Assembly: GCF_022899935.1 (NCBI RefSeq)
Contig: NZ_JALJCJ010000001.1
Location: 124,001-188,000, forward strand
Length of the DNA: 64,000 bases
Reading direction: 5' to 3'
Source: Shinella curvata
GTDB taxonomy: Bacteria > Pseudomonadota > Alphaproteobacteria > Rhizobiales > Rhizobiaceae
Shown: in pieces, positions 27,688 through 36,512 of the stretch
Layout: every line of letters begins with the position of its first letter
How positions within the stretch are numbered: position 1 is the first letter of the stretch
Notes under the pieces: generated by a model
What the model was told of the DNA's origin: nothing
The model's database searches: none
The model's input: the letters and a program-made list of their open reading frames with translations, nothing else
Made by a program: the position numbers and the translations under genes

Positions 27688-30600
27688 TCCCCGGTTTCTC
27701 TCCTGAACGCATCGCGGCCTCCGGCCGACCGCTGACCATCGGCGCCGTGCCCTCCGGCGTAGAGCCGCTGATCCTTGCCGATCTCGCCCGCAAGACCGGC
27801 CCCGTCGCTTATGTGCTGTCCGACGGCCAGCGCATTTCCGATCTGGAGCAGATGCTCGGTTTCGTTGCGGCCGACATTCCGGTGCTGACGCTGCCCGGCT
27901 GGGACTGCCTGCCCTATGACCGCGTCTCGCCAAGCGCCGAAGTCTCCGCCCGCCGGCTTTCCGCACTCTCGGCGCTGATCGCGCACCAGAAGAAGCCGCA
28001 TGCGGCGATCGTTCTGGTGACCGTCAATGCCATGCTGCAGAAGACGGCGCCGCGGCCGACCATCGAGAGCCTGGCTTTCTCGGCCAAACCCGGCAACACT
28101 GTTCGTATGGATGACATCGCCGCACGGCTGGAGCGCAACGGTTTCGACCGGGTTGCGACGGTGCGCGAGGTCGGTGAATTCGCCGTGCGCGGCGGCATTC
28201 TCGACGTGTTCGTGCCCGGCAGCCTGGAGCCGGTGCGTCTCGATTTCTTCGGCGATACGCTGGAGAGCATCCGCTCCTTCGATCCGGCCAGCCAGCGCAC
28301 GACGGGGCAGGCGCGTTCGCTCGATCTCAACCCGATGAGCGAGGTGACGCTGACGCCGGAGACGATCTCGCATTTCCGCAAGCAATATCTCTCCTCCTTT
28401 GGCGCTGCGACGCGCGACGATGCACTCTATCAGGCCGTCTCCGAGGGGCGGCGTTATGCGGGCATGGAACACTGGCTGCCGCTGTTCTACGACGAGCTGG
28501 AAACCGCCTTCGACTATCTCGACGGTTTTCGCATCGTCACCGACCACACCGTCCGCGAGGCCGCCGTCGAACGCTCCCGCCTCGTGCGCGACTATTATGA
28601 TGCGCGCCTTGCCTCCGCGACGCCCGGCAAGGGGCAGGTGGCACAGGCCACACCCTACAAGCCGGTGCCGCCCGGCCTCCTCTATCTCGATGCCGAGCGT
28701 TTTGCGCGCGAACTCGACGAGCGCAACGCCATCCGCCTGACGCCCTTCAACGAGCACGAAGGCGAAGTGCGGCAGGTCGTGACCGTCGAGGCGCGCACGG
28801 GGGTTCGTTGGGCGCGGCCGGCGGGCAGCGAGGATGCCGAGGGCGCGCGCGTCAACGTCTTCGATCAGGCCGTGAAGTATATCGCCGATAGGCGGGCGGC
28901 GGGTGCCAAGGTTCTGGTCACCGGCTGGTCGGAAGGCTCACTCGACCGTCTGTTGCAGGTTCTCTCCGAGCATGGTCTCGGCAATGTCGTGCCGGTCGAA
29001 AAGTTCGGCGATCTCGCGAAACTGAAGCCGGGTGAGGCGGGCTCTGCCGTTCTCAGCCTCGAAAGCGGCTTCGAGGCCGGCGATGTCGTCGTCATCGGCG
29101 AACAGGACATTTTGGGTGACCGGATGGTGCGCCGCTCGAAGCGGCGCAAGCGCGGGGCGGATTTCCTCACGGAAGTCGCCGGTCTCGACGAAGGTTCGAT
29201 CGTCGTGCATGCCGAGCATGGCATCGGCCGGTTCGTCGGGCTGCGCACCATCGAGGCGGCGGGAGCCCCGCATGCCTGCCTCGAACTCGTCTATGCCGAC
29301 GAGGCAAAACTCTTCCTGCCGGTCGAAAACATCGACCTTCTCTCGCGCTATGGCGGCGAGGGCACGGACGCGATGCTCGACAAGCTGGGCGGCGTCGCCT
29401 GGCAGGCCCGCAAGGCCAAGCTCAAGAAGCGCCTGCTCGACATGGCCGGCGGGCTGATCCAGATCGCGGCCGCCCGCCTCGTGCGCCATGCGCCTGTTCT
29501 GACGGCGCCTGATGGCATCTATGACGAATTCGCGGCGCGTTTCCCCTATGACGAGACCGACGACCAAGCCAATGCCATCGACGCGGTGCGCGAGGATCTG
29601 GGCGCCGGCCGGCCGATGGACCGCCTCGTCTGCGGCGACGTCGGTTTCGGCAAGACGGAAGTGGCGCTGCGCGGCGCCTTTATCGCGGCGATGAACGGCG
29701 TGCAGGTCGCCGTCGTCGTGCCGACCACGCTGCTGGCCCGCCAGCATTTCAAAACGTTTTCCGAGCGCTTCCGCGGCCTGCCCATTCGTGTCCAGCAGGC
29801 CTCCCGCCTCGTCGGCACCAAGGAGCTGGCGCTGACGAAGAAGGAGCTGTCCGAAGGCAAGACGGATATCGTCGTCGGCACCCATGCGCTGCTCGGCTCG
29901 TCGATCAAATTCGCCAATCTCGGCCTCTTGATCATCGACGAAGAGCAGCACTTTGGCGTCAAGCACAAGGAGCGGCTGAAGGAGTTGAAGAGCGACGTGC
30001 ACGTCCTCACGCTCTCCGCGACGCCGATCCCGCGCACGCTGCAGCTTGCCATGACGGGCGTGCGCGAGCTTTCGCTGATCACCACAGCGCCGGTCGATCG
30101 CATGGCGGTGCGCACCTTCATCTCGCCCTTCGATCCGCTGGTCATCCGCGAGACGCTGATGCGCGAGCACTATCGTGGCGGCCAGAGTTTCTACGTCTGC
30201 CCGCGCTTGAGCGACCTCTCGGAAATCCATGATTTCCTGCGGCAGGACGTGCCGGAGCTGAAGGTCGCCGTCGCCCACGGCCAGATGCCGGCGACCGAGC
30301 TCGAGGACATCATGAACGCCTTCTACGAGGGCCAGTACGATGTTCTGCTCTCGACGACCATCGTCGAATCCGGCCTCGACGTCCCCACCGCGAACACGAT
30401 GATCATCCACCGCGCCGACATGTTCGGCCTTGCCCAGCTCTACCAGCTCCGCGGTCGTGTCGGCCGCTCGAAGGTGCGCGCCTTCGCTCTGCTGACGCTG
30501 CCGGTCAACCGGACGCTGACGGGCACGGCCGAGCGGCGCCTGAAGGTGCTGCAATCGCTCGATACGCTGGGCGCCGGCTTCCAGCTCGCCAGCCATGACC

Positions 30601-31196
30601 TTGATATCCGCGGTGCGGGCAACCTGCTCGGCGAAGAGCAGTCCGGCCATATCAAGGAAGTCGGTTTCGAGCTCTATCAGCAGATGCTCGAAGAGGCCGT
30701 CGCCGAGATCAAGGGTGATGAAGAAGTCGCCGACAGCGGCTGGTCGCCGCAGATTTCCGTCGGCACGCCGGTCATGATCCCCGACGATTACGTGCCGGAC
30801 CTGCATCTGCGCCTCGGCCTCTATCGTCGCCTCGGCGAGATCACCGACCTCGGGGATATCGATGCCTTCGGCGCCGAACTCATCGACCGCTTCGGCCCGC
30901 TGCCGATCGAAGTGCAGCACCTCTTGAAGATCGTCTACATCAAGTCGCTCTGCCGCGTGGCGAATGTCGAAAAACTCGATGCCGGCCCGAAGGGCGTCGT
31001 CGTGCAATTCCGCCACAAGCAGTTCCCCAACCCGGCGGCCCTCGTCGGCTATATCGCCAAGCAGGGCACACTGGTGAAGATCCGGGCCGACCAGAGCCTG
31101 TTCCTGTCGCGCGATTATCCGACGCCGGAGAAGCGCCTGACGGGCGCGGCACAGGTGATGACGCAGCTGGCGGGTCTGGCAAAACAGCAGGCATGA
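27684..31196 (+). CDS. mfd: Transcription-repair coupling factor Mfd
   Basis: The 1170-residue protein has the complete Mfd layout: UvrB-like N-terminal domains (about 1-330), the RNA polymerase-binding CarD-like domain with SIVVHAEHGIGRFVGL (about 500-515), a RecG-like SF2 translocase with Walker A CGDVGFGKTE (about 650) and motif II IIDEEQHFG (about 750), and the C-terminal TRCF domain. It removes stalled RNA polymerase and recruits UvrA. The frame stays open upstream through sdhE, but the ATG at 27684 matches the family and is translationally coupled to sdhE. Confidence 0.97.
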   Translation: MIPGFSPERIAASGRPLTIGAVPSGVEPLILADLARKTGPVAYVLSDGQRISDLEQMLGFVAADIPVLTLPGWDCLPYDRVSPSAEVSARRLSALSALIAHQKKPHAAIVLVTVNAMLQKTAPRPTIESLAFSAKPGNTVRMDDIAARLERNGFDRVATVREVGEFAVRGGILDVFVPGSLEPVRLDFFGDTLESIRSFDPASQRTTGQARSLDLNPMSEVTLTPETISHFRKQYLSSFGAATRDDALYQAVSEGRRYAGMEHWLPLFYDELETAFDYLDGFRIVTDHTVREAAVERSRLVRDYYDARLASATPGKGQVAQATPYKPVPPGLLYLDAERFARELDERNAIRLTPFNEHEGEVRQVVTVEARTGVRWARPAGSEDAEGARVNVFDQAVKYIADRRAAGAKVLVTGWSEGSLDRLLQVLSEHGLGNVVPVEKFGDLAKLKPGEAGSAVLSLESGFEAGDVVVIGEQDILGDRMVRRSKRRKRGADFLTEVAGLDEGSIVVHAEHGIGRFVGLRTIEAAGAPHACLELVYADEAKLFLPVENIDLLSRYGGEGTDAMLDKLGGVAWQARKAKLKKRLLDMAGGLIQIAAARLVRHAPVLTAPDGIYDEFAARFPYDETDDQANAIDAVREDLGAGRPMDRLVCGDVGFGKTEVALRGAFIAAMNGVQVAVVVPTTLLARQHFKTFSERFRGLPIRVQQASRLVGTKELALTKKELSEGKTDIVVGTHALLGSSIKFANLGLLIIDEEQHFGVKHKERLKELKSDVHVLTLSATPIPRTLQLAMTGVRELSLITTAPVDRMAVRTFISPFDPLVIRETLMREHYRGGQSFYVCPRLSDLSEIHDFLRQDVPELKVAVAHGQMPATELEDIMNAFYEGQYDVLLSTTIVESGLDVPTANTMIIHRADMFGLAQLYQLRGRVGRSKVRAFALLTLPVNRTLTGTAERRLKVLQSLDTLGAGFQLASHDLDIRGAGNLLGEEQSGHIKEVGFELYQQMLEEAVAEIKGDEEVADSGWSPQISVGTPVMIPDDYVPDLHLRLGLYRRLGEITDLGDIDAFGAELIDRFGPLPIEVQHLLKIVYIKSLCRVANVEKLDAGPKGVVVQFRHKQFPNPAALVGYIAKQGTLVKIRADQSLFLSRDYPTPEKRLTGAAQVMTQLAGLAKQQA

Positions 31197-31200
31197 AAAA

Positions 31201-31225
31201 GGCCGCTCGGTAAAACCGGGCGGCC
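31201..31225 (+). terminator. Stem-loop terminator of mfd
   Basis: GGCCGCTCGGT (31201-31211) pairs with ACCGGGCGGCC (31215-31225), with one G-T wobble and a three-base loop, starting five bases after the mfd stop. The following bases are only moderately T-rich. Confidence 0.65.
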
Positions 31226-31251
31226 GTATATTCGATCAGAACCGTTTCCTC

Positions 31252-31326
31252 GTCATGGTCGGGCTTGACCCGACCATTCATGCTCCGAGTTCGGCGGTGG
31301 ATCCTCGGGTCGCGCCCGAAGATGAC
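31252..31326. repeat. RIME-like composite palindromic repeat
   Basis: Two hairpins sit in tandem. ATGGTCGGG (31255-31263) pairs perfectly with CCCGACCAT (31269-31277) around CTTGA. TCCTCGGG (31302-31309) pairs with CCCGAAGA (31315-31322) with one mismatch. The whole unit is bounded by GTCAT and ATGAC in inverted orientation. This architecture is typical of rhizobial intergenic mosaic elements. The second hairpin resembles the repeat at 24782-24816. Confidence 0.72.
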
Positions 31327-31345
31327 TTCGAGAGTGGCGTTCGGC

Positions 31346-32017
31346 TCAGTTCTGGCCGACACGTTCCTGCGCCTTCATCGAGGCGATCTCGCGGAAGGCA
31401 TTGGTCAGCACATCGACGGACTGCGCACCCATCACGGCGTATTTGTTGTCGATGATGAAGCAGGGCACGCCGGTGACGCCCATGTCGCGGGCCATGCCGA
31501 TCTCTTCCTTGACCGAATCGACATCCGCGCCTGCGGAGAAGAGCGCGGTGACGACGGCGCGGTCCATGCCGGCGGCTTCCGCAACGTCGAGCAACACGGC
31601 GCGGTCGCCGACATTGCGGCCTTCTTCGAAATAGGCCTTGAACAGGGCGACGGCCACGCGGCTCTGTATCTCGGGACCTTCGATCATCGCCCAGCGCAGC
31701 AGGCGGTGCGCGTCGAGCGTGTTGGGGCTGATCTTCACGGCCGGGAAATCGAAGGCAATGCCATCTTCCTTGCCGAGGCCGGCCAGCATATCGTGCGCGC
31801 GGTCCACGGCATCCTTGCCGCCGAGCTTTTCGGCGAGGTGCTTCTTGTGGTCGACGCCTTCGGCCGGCATTTCGGGGTTCAGCTGATAGGGGCGAAACGT
31901 CACCGAGACGGCAAGGTCGTCCTTCACGTTCTCGATTGCCTGTTCCAGCCGCTTCTTGCCGAGGTAGCACCAGGGGCAGACGACATCAGAGACGACATCG
32001 ATCGTAATGGCTTCCAT
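31346..32017 (-). CDS. DsbA-family oxidoreductase (FrnE-like)
   Basis: This 223-residue thioredoxin-fold protein carries the active site CPWC in VVCPWCYLGKKRLE (about residues 12-25) and the conserved cis-proline segment GVTGVPCFIIDNKYAV (about 171-186). It has no signal peptide, so it acts in the cytoplasm. FrnE-type proteins are disulfide oxidoreductases or isomerases linked to stress resistance. AAGGAT precedes the ATG. It lies behind the solute-binding protein gene, separated by a strong palindrome. Confidence 0.88.
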   Translation of the reverse strand: MEAITIDVVSDVVCPWCYLGKKRLEQAIENVKDDLAVSVTFRPYQLNPEMPAEGVDHKKHLAEKLGGKDAVDRAHDMLAGLGKEDGIAFDFPAVKISPNTLDAHRLLRWAMIEGPEIQSRVAVALFKAYFEEGRNVGDRAVLLDVAEAAGMDRAVVTALFSAGADVDSVKEEIGMARDMGVTGVPCFIIDNKYAVMGAQSVDVLTNAFREIASMKAQERVGQN

Positions 32018-32133
32018 CCGGGTATCCTTTCGAGAGGCCGGACTTCTCCGGCTTTGGCGCGATTCTGTCCAGGACTTGCGCCGTCACTTCATACTTACCG
32101 CCGAGATAGGCCCACCGGCTACAGCTTTCAACA

Positions 32134-32151
32134 GGTTACCTCGAGGTAACC
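32134..32151. promoter_or_regulatory. Perfect 18-bp palindrome between the solute-binding protein gene and the frnE-like gene
   Basis: GGTTACCTCGAGGTAACC is fully self-complementary. It overlaps by two bases a second small hairpin, CCCCA-ATTC-TGGGG (32150-32163). The site lies 22-39 bases after the solute-binding protein stop and about 117 bases before the frnE-like start. It could be an operator or part of a terminator; there is no U-tract. Confidence 0.5.
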
Positions 32152-32172
32152 CCAATTCTGGGGATGGCCCCT

Positions 32173-34008
32173 TTACTGCGCGCGCTCGTCCCACCATGCG
32201 GGAAGCTGGAAGCCCCAGAGCGGCGTCATCTCGGGCCGCCCGATATGCTTGTGGCGGGCAATCCATTGCTGGCCCAGATGATAGAGCGGGACAATATAGT
32301 TGCCCGACAAGAGCATCCTGTCCTGCAGGCGCACGGCCGAGCGGAAATCCTCCGCCGTGCGGGCGGCAAGAATGGCGGCCATGACACGGTCGATATCCGG
32401 ATCGGCGACACCGGCGAAATTTTCGCTGCCCTGTCGGTCGCGCGCATCCGTACCCCAGCGCCGCACCTGCTCCAGGCCGGGCGATAGCGACGAGAGGAAG
32501 GCCTTCATGATGACATCGTAATCGAAGGTCTGGCTGCGGCTTTGATATTGCGAATCATCGACCGTCCGAAGGCTCACACGAACGCCGAGCGCGGCGAGGA
32601 AGCGCTGGTAGGCCAGCGCCAGCTTCTCCTGGTCGGCATTCTGCGTCATGATCTCGAAGGCGAGCGGCTTGCCGGAAGCATCGACCATGCGGCCTTCCTT
32701 GATCGAGTAGCCGGCCTTCACGAAATGGTCCATCGCCTGACGCAGAACCTTGCGGTCGCGGCCAGAACCGTTGGTGACCGGGAAGCGGAAGGTGCCGTCG
32801 GCCACGGCAGGGTCGATCCGGTCTGCCGCCGCACCGATGATCTCACGCTCGCGCGCGTCGAGGGGGACATTCAGCGCGGAGAGTTCGGAGTTCTGCCAGA
32901 AGCTTTCCGTGCGGGTATAGGCGTTTTCGAACAGCGTGCGGTTGACCCATTGGAAATCGAAGGCGAGCGAGAGCGCCTTGCGCAGTTCCGCATTCTGGAA
33001 GATCGGCCGGCGCGTGTTGAAGACGAAACCGAACATCACGGGGGGGAGTTGCGAATCCACTGCATCCTTGATGACGGTGCCCGACCGGACCGCCGGGAAA
33101 TCGTAGTTGCGCGTCCATTTCGTCGGATTGCCTTCCTGATAGACGTCGATGACGCCCTTCTTGAAAGCCTCGAACAGCGAATTGTCTTGCAGGAAATACT
33201 CGACGGAGATTTCGTCGTAATTGTCGAAGCCGACCTTGGAGGGAATATCCTTGCCCCAGTAGTTCGGATCGCGCTCGTAAACGATCCGCTCGCCGGGCTT
33301 CACCGCCTTGACCTTGTAGGGGCCGGACCCGAGCGGCAAGGCGACCGACGACCGGTCGAACGTTTCCGGATCGATCGCGTGTTTGGGCAGGATCGGCGAG
33401 AAGGCGATCAGGAGAGGGGCCTCGCGGTCGCTTTTGTCGTTGAATGTGAAGCGGACGCTGCGCTCTCCGGTCTTCTCAAGTTTCTCGACCACGTTCAGGC
33501 GCGTGCTGAAGGGCGCGCGGCCCTTGTCGCGCAGCAGTTCGAAGGAAAAGATCACATCTTCCGGCGTGACCGGCTGGCCATCCGCCCAACGCGCCCTGGG
33601 GTTGAGATGGAATTCGATGAAGCTGCGATCGTCGTCCCACTCCACGCTTTCGGCGAGTAGGCCATACATGCTGAAGGCCTCGTCGCGCGAGCGCACCATC
33701 AGTGATTCGTAGACGAGATTGCCGAATTCCGGGTCCCACATGCCGCGGGCGGTGGTGCGCATGCTTTTCAGGATGAAGGGGTTCAGGCTGTCGAAGGTGC
33801 CGACGACCCCATAGGCGATGCGTCCGCCCTTCTTCACGTCGGGATTGACGTAGGAGAAGTGCTTATAGTCAGCCGGCAGCGCCGGTTCGCCATGCATCGC
33901 GATCCCGTGCAGGGGGGCGGCCACGCCCAGTGAAACGGGCAGGCCGAACATGCAGGCCGCAAGGGCCGTCAGGATGGGGCGCAAAGGGGCTCTCCTCGTC
34001 GATTCCAT
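32173..34008 (-). CDS. ABC transporter extracellular solute-binding protein, family 5 (YejA/OppA type)
   Basis: The 611-residue protein has a basic N-terminus and a hydrophobic signal stretch (about residues 8-30), then the SBP-family-5 fold. The family signature region WADGQPVTPEDVIFSFELL appears near residue 138, after a start HGIAMHGEPALPADYKHFSY that resembles YejA proteins binding microcin C or peptides. The frame continues upstream to 34230 without family similarity, so the start is set at ATG 34008, where the signal peptide begins. No permease or ATPase genes are beside it, making it an orphan binding protein in this window. Confidence 0.88.
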   Translation of the reverse strand: MESTRRAPLRPILTALAACMFGLPVSLGVAAPLHGIAMHGEPALPADYKHFSYVNPDVKKGGRIAYGVVGTFDSLNPFILKSMRTTARGMWDPEFGNLVYESLMVRSRDEAFSMYGLLAESVEWDDDRSFIEFHLNPRARWADGQPVTPEDVIFSFELLRDKGRAPFSTRLNVVEKLEKTGERSVRFTFNDKSDREAPLLIAFSPILPKHAIDPETFDRSSVALPLGSGPYKVKAVKPGERIVYERDPNYWGKDIPSKVGFDNYDEISVEYFLQDNSLFEAFKKGVIDVYQEGNPTKWTRNYDFPAVRSGTVIKDAVDSQLPPVMFGFVFNTRRPIFQNAELRKALSLAFDFQWVNRTLFENAYTRTESFWQNSELSALNVPLDAREREIIGAAADRIDPAVADGTFRFPVTNGSGRDRKVLRQAMDHFVKAGYSIKEGRMVDASGKPLAFEIMTQNADQEKLALAYQRFLAALGVRVSLRTVDDSQYQSRSQTFDYDVIMKAFLSSLSPGLEQVRRWGTDARDRQGSENFAGVADPDIDRVMAAILAARTAEDFRSAVRLQDRMLLSGNYIVPLYHLGQQWIARHKHIGRPEMTPLWGFQLPAWWDERAQ

Positions 34009-34256
34009 GTGATTCCCGTGTTTATACTGCGCGCAATAGACACAATAGTGCGGCGAGCGCGGGAAATCGGTCCTATAGGCGAATTTCGCAAGGAAAGGCT
34101 GGATATCCGGCGCGGCCCATTGTAACAGGTGTCGCCGAAGCGGGTCATGCAAATGCCTCAATTCGCCGACAGGAGAGCGCACGACTGACCCACGCCAGAG
34201 GGGCTTGGAGGAGCGTCGTTGCTCCGGCACCGGATTTTCAGGAGACCGAACTCGTC

Positions 34257-34880
34257 ATGATCTTCACATCGAACCTCATCAAGCGGACCGTGCTTTCCGC
34301 TTTCGCCGCGTCGGTCGCCCTGGCGGCGGCTCCGTCCGTATCGCTCGCCCAGGAAGCCGCTCCGCCGAAGGGCTGGTTCAAGGTCTGCACCAAGCAGGAA
34401 GACAACGACGTCTGCATCGTGCAGAACCTGCTGACGGCAAGCAGCGGCCAGCTCATCACCGCCGTCGGCCTCATCACCGTCACCGGCAAGACCAACCGCA
34501 AGATCATGCAGGTCTCGGTTCCGAGCGCACGCCTCATCCCGCCGGGCATCCAGATGCAGATCGACGGCGGTAAGGGCCTGAAGCTCGACTACGCCATCTG
34601 CATGCCCGACAAGTGCGTTGCCGAAGTCCTGCTGACCGACCAGATGATCGCGAGCCTCAAGAAGGGCGGCGAGCTGGTCCTGACCTCGATCAATTTCCAG
34701 CGCGCGCCCAACCCGATCAAGATGTCGCTCGAAGGCTTCACCGGCGTCTTCGACGGCGAGCCGATCGAGCAGTCCAAGCTCGAAGAGCGCCAGCGCCTGC
34801 TGCAGGAAGAAATGCAGAAGAAGGCCGAGGAAGCCCGCAAGAAGCTGGAAGACGCGCAGAAGGCTGCCAAGAGCCAGTAA
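34257..34880 (+). CDS. Invasion-associated locus B (IalB) family protein
   Basis: The 207-residue protein has a signal peptide (about residues 1-31, with ALAAAPSVSLA-Q before the likely cut). The IalB core begins with PPKGWFKVCTKQEDNDVCIVQ and has paired cysteines (CTKQ...C, CMPDKC). A lysine/glutamate-rich C-terminal coiled coil of about 45 residues follows. IalB was named in Bartonella, but its relatives are common periplasmic proteins in rhizobia. The start at 34257 is the only one that yields a signal peptide; GGAG lies about 14 bases upstream. Confidence 0.88.
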   Translation: MIFTSNLIKRTVLSAFAASVALAAAPSVSLAQEAAPPKGWFKVCTKQEDNDVCIVQNLLTASSGQLITAVGLITVTGKTNRKIMQVSVPSARLIPPGIQMQIDGGKGLKLDYAICMPDKCVAEVLLTDQMIASLKKGGELVLTSINFQRAPNPIKMSLEGFTGVFDGEPIEQSKLEERQRLLQEEMQKKAEEARKKLEDAQKAAKSQ

Positions 34881-34904
34881 GCGTCACGCTTCATTCACAT
34901 ATGG

Positions 34905-34931
34905 AAAACCCGGCCAAAAGCCGGGTTTTTT
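34905..34931 (+). terminator. Rho-independent terminator of the ialB-family gene
   Basis: AAAACCCGGC (34905-34914) and GCCGGGTTTT (34920-34929) pair perfectly around CAAAA, and the right arm runs into a T-stretch. It is 24 bases after the stop. Confidence 0.9.
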
Positions 34932-34958
34932 GTTGCCTGAGCGTGTGAGGAAAGCCGG

Positions 34959-35291
34959 TCAGTGGAAAACGCCGGTCTCTTCCTTCCAGCGATAATGGCC
35001 CTGGTCAGCGTCCATCAGCGCGCGAACCTGCGGATGACGAATGGGTTCGCCGCTATCGTCAGGCACCAGGTTCTGTTCGGAGACATAGGCGACATATTCG
35101 CTGTTCTCGTTCTCCGCAAACAGGTGATAGAACGGCTGGTCCTTCGAGGGGCGGATTTCCGCCGGAATGGCGTTCCACCATTCCTCCGTGTTGGCGAATT
35201 CCGGATCAACGTCAAAGATCACGCCACGGAAGGGAAAGACCCGGTGGCGGACGATGTCGCCGATGGCAAATTTTGCGTTACGCATCTTCAT
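34959..35291 (-). CDS. hspQ: Heat shock protein HspQ
   Basis: The 110-residue protein matches HspQ: FAIGDIVRHRVFPFRGVIFDVDP (about residues 8-30), QPFYHLFAENE (about 52-62) and YVAYVSEQNLVPD (about 66-78). HspQ is a hemimethylated-DNA-binding-type fold that serves as a Lon specificity factor or adaptor. The ATG at 35291 is preceded by a GGTAGG-rich stretch; a second ATG two codons later is possible. Upstream, TTGATG and CCCAAATAT on the minus strand vaguely resemble an alphaproteobacterial sigma-32 promoter. It faces the ialB terminator. Confidence 0.9.
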   Translation of the reverse strand: MKMRNAKFAIGDIVRHRVFPFRGVIFDVDPEFANTEEWWNAIPAEIRPSKDQPFYHLFAENENSEYVAYVSEQNLVPDDSGEPIRHPQVRALMDADQGHYRWKEETGVFH

Positions 35292-35446
35292 GGCGTACCT
35301 ACCTTTCCCCTTATATTTGGGTAATTGCCGGAAAACATCAATAGTTCCACCCCTGTCATACGTCCTTCATGCACGGGGTGTTGCGCTTGCGCCTCCGGCG
35401 GTTTCGGCGTACCTCGAAGAACAGCGTCTCAGGCGGATCGAATGGC

Positions 35447-36475
35447 ATGAACACACAGTGGGGCAGGAGCGGCAACGGACAGACTTCCGGTGGCGGGGGA
35501 ATAGGCGGTATCCTGTTCGCCGTCGTCGTCAGCCTGGCGCTCGGCGCTGCCGGCGGCTATGGAGCGTTCCGCATTCTGGACGGTGCGGCGCCATCCGGCG
35601 AGATCGAGGCGCGCGACCGACGCATTGCCGATCTTGCCAGGGAGCTTGATGCCCGAACGGCACAGATCGAGGAAAGCAGCCGCAAGGCGCAGGCGCTGAC
35701 GGAGGAGAACGGCAGCCTCAAGCGACAGGTCGATACGCTCAAGAGCAACACGGACGCCTCCGAAGCGGCCGTTGCCGTCGCCGACAATGTCCGCCTGACC
35801 CGTGACGTCGTGCCGAAGCTCGAGAACGATCTGGAGCTTGCTTCGCAGCGCGTCGCGGATGCCGAGGCATTGAAAAAGCGTGCGGAAGAGGCGGTCCTCG
35901 ACCGTGAGCGCCGGCTTTCATTGGTGTCCGATCAGATCGCGCGGCTGGAAAAGGCACTGGATCAGGCCCGAAGCACGCAGGGCGCGGCACAGAACGCGCA
36001 GACCGAACGTCTTGAGGCCGAGATCGATACGCTACGCCGCGCGCTCGGGGAAGCGCGGAGCGCGGAAGAACAGCTGCGCACGAAAGAACTCCCTATCCTG
36101 CATGAAGGCATTGCCAGCAAGGAGCGGGAAATCGCCACGCTGAACGCACGCAATCTGGCGCTCGCGGCGCGGATCGAGGCGCTTGAGGCCGCGGCGGGCG
36201 CCACGAGGCCGGATGGTCAAAAGGATGGTGGCAACAAGCCGGCGCTCGACAATGCGAAGCCCTCGGATGGCCAAAGCCCGCGCAACGCTGCCCTGGTGGC
36301 CGCGGCAGTGCGCGCGATGCCCGGTCTCGACCGGCTGACCGGCACGCAGCGCGACCAGCTCGAGCGCACGCTGGTGTCCGGCGAATGCGTTACCATTGCA
36401 CTTGGCAGCGTCTTCAAACACATTCCGGTGCTGGCGATGCGCAACCTGATGCGCGATCTCGACAGCGGCTGCTAA
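35447..36475 (+). CDS. Membrane-anchored coiled-coil protein of unknown function
   Basis: This 342-residue protein has a short polar, Gly-rich N-terminus, one transmembrane segment (about residues 21-45, GGILFAVVVSLALGAAGGYGAF), a long coiled coil (about 55-235) full of Glu/Arg/Leu/Ala, a flexible linker, and a compact C-terminal domain (about 275-342) with two cysteines (GECVTIA and the terminal GC). I do not recognise the C-terminal domain. The frame is open to 35369, but the upstream residues are basic and unlikely. It precedes a TAXI receptor gene by 37 bases on the same strand, so the two are probably co-expressed. Confidence 0.7.
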   Translation: MNTQWGRSGNGQTSGGGGIGGILFAVVVSLALGAAGGYGAFRILDGAAPSGEIEARDRRIADLARELDARTAQIEESSRKAQALTEENGSLKRQVDTLKSNTDASEAAVAVADNVRLTRDVVPKLENDLELASQRVADAEALKKRAEEAVLDRERRLSLVSDQIARLEKALDQARSTQGAAQNAQTERLEAEIDTLRRALGEARSAEEQLRTKELPILHEGIASKEREIATLNARNLALAARIEALEAAAGATRPDGQKDGGNKPALDNAKPSDGQSPRNAALVAAAVRAMPGLDRLTGTQRDQLERTLVSGECVTIALGSVFKHIPVLAMRNLMRDLDSGC

Positions 36476-36512
36476 TCGCGCCGGCGTTTGCCGGCTCTGG
36501 AAGGAGATTTCG

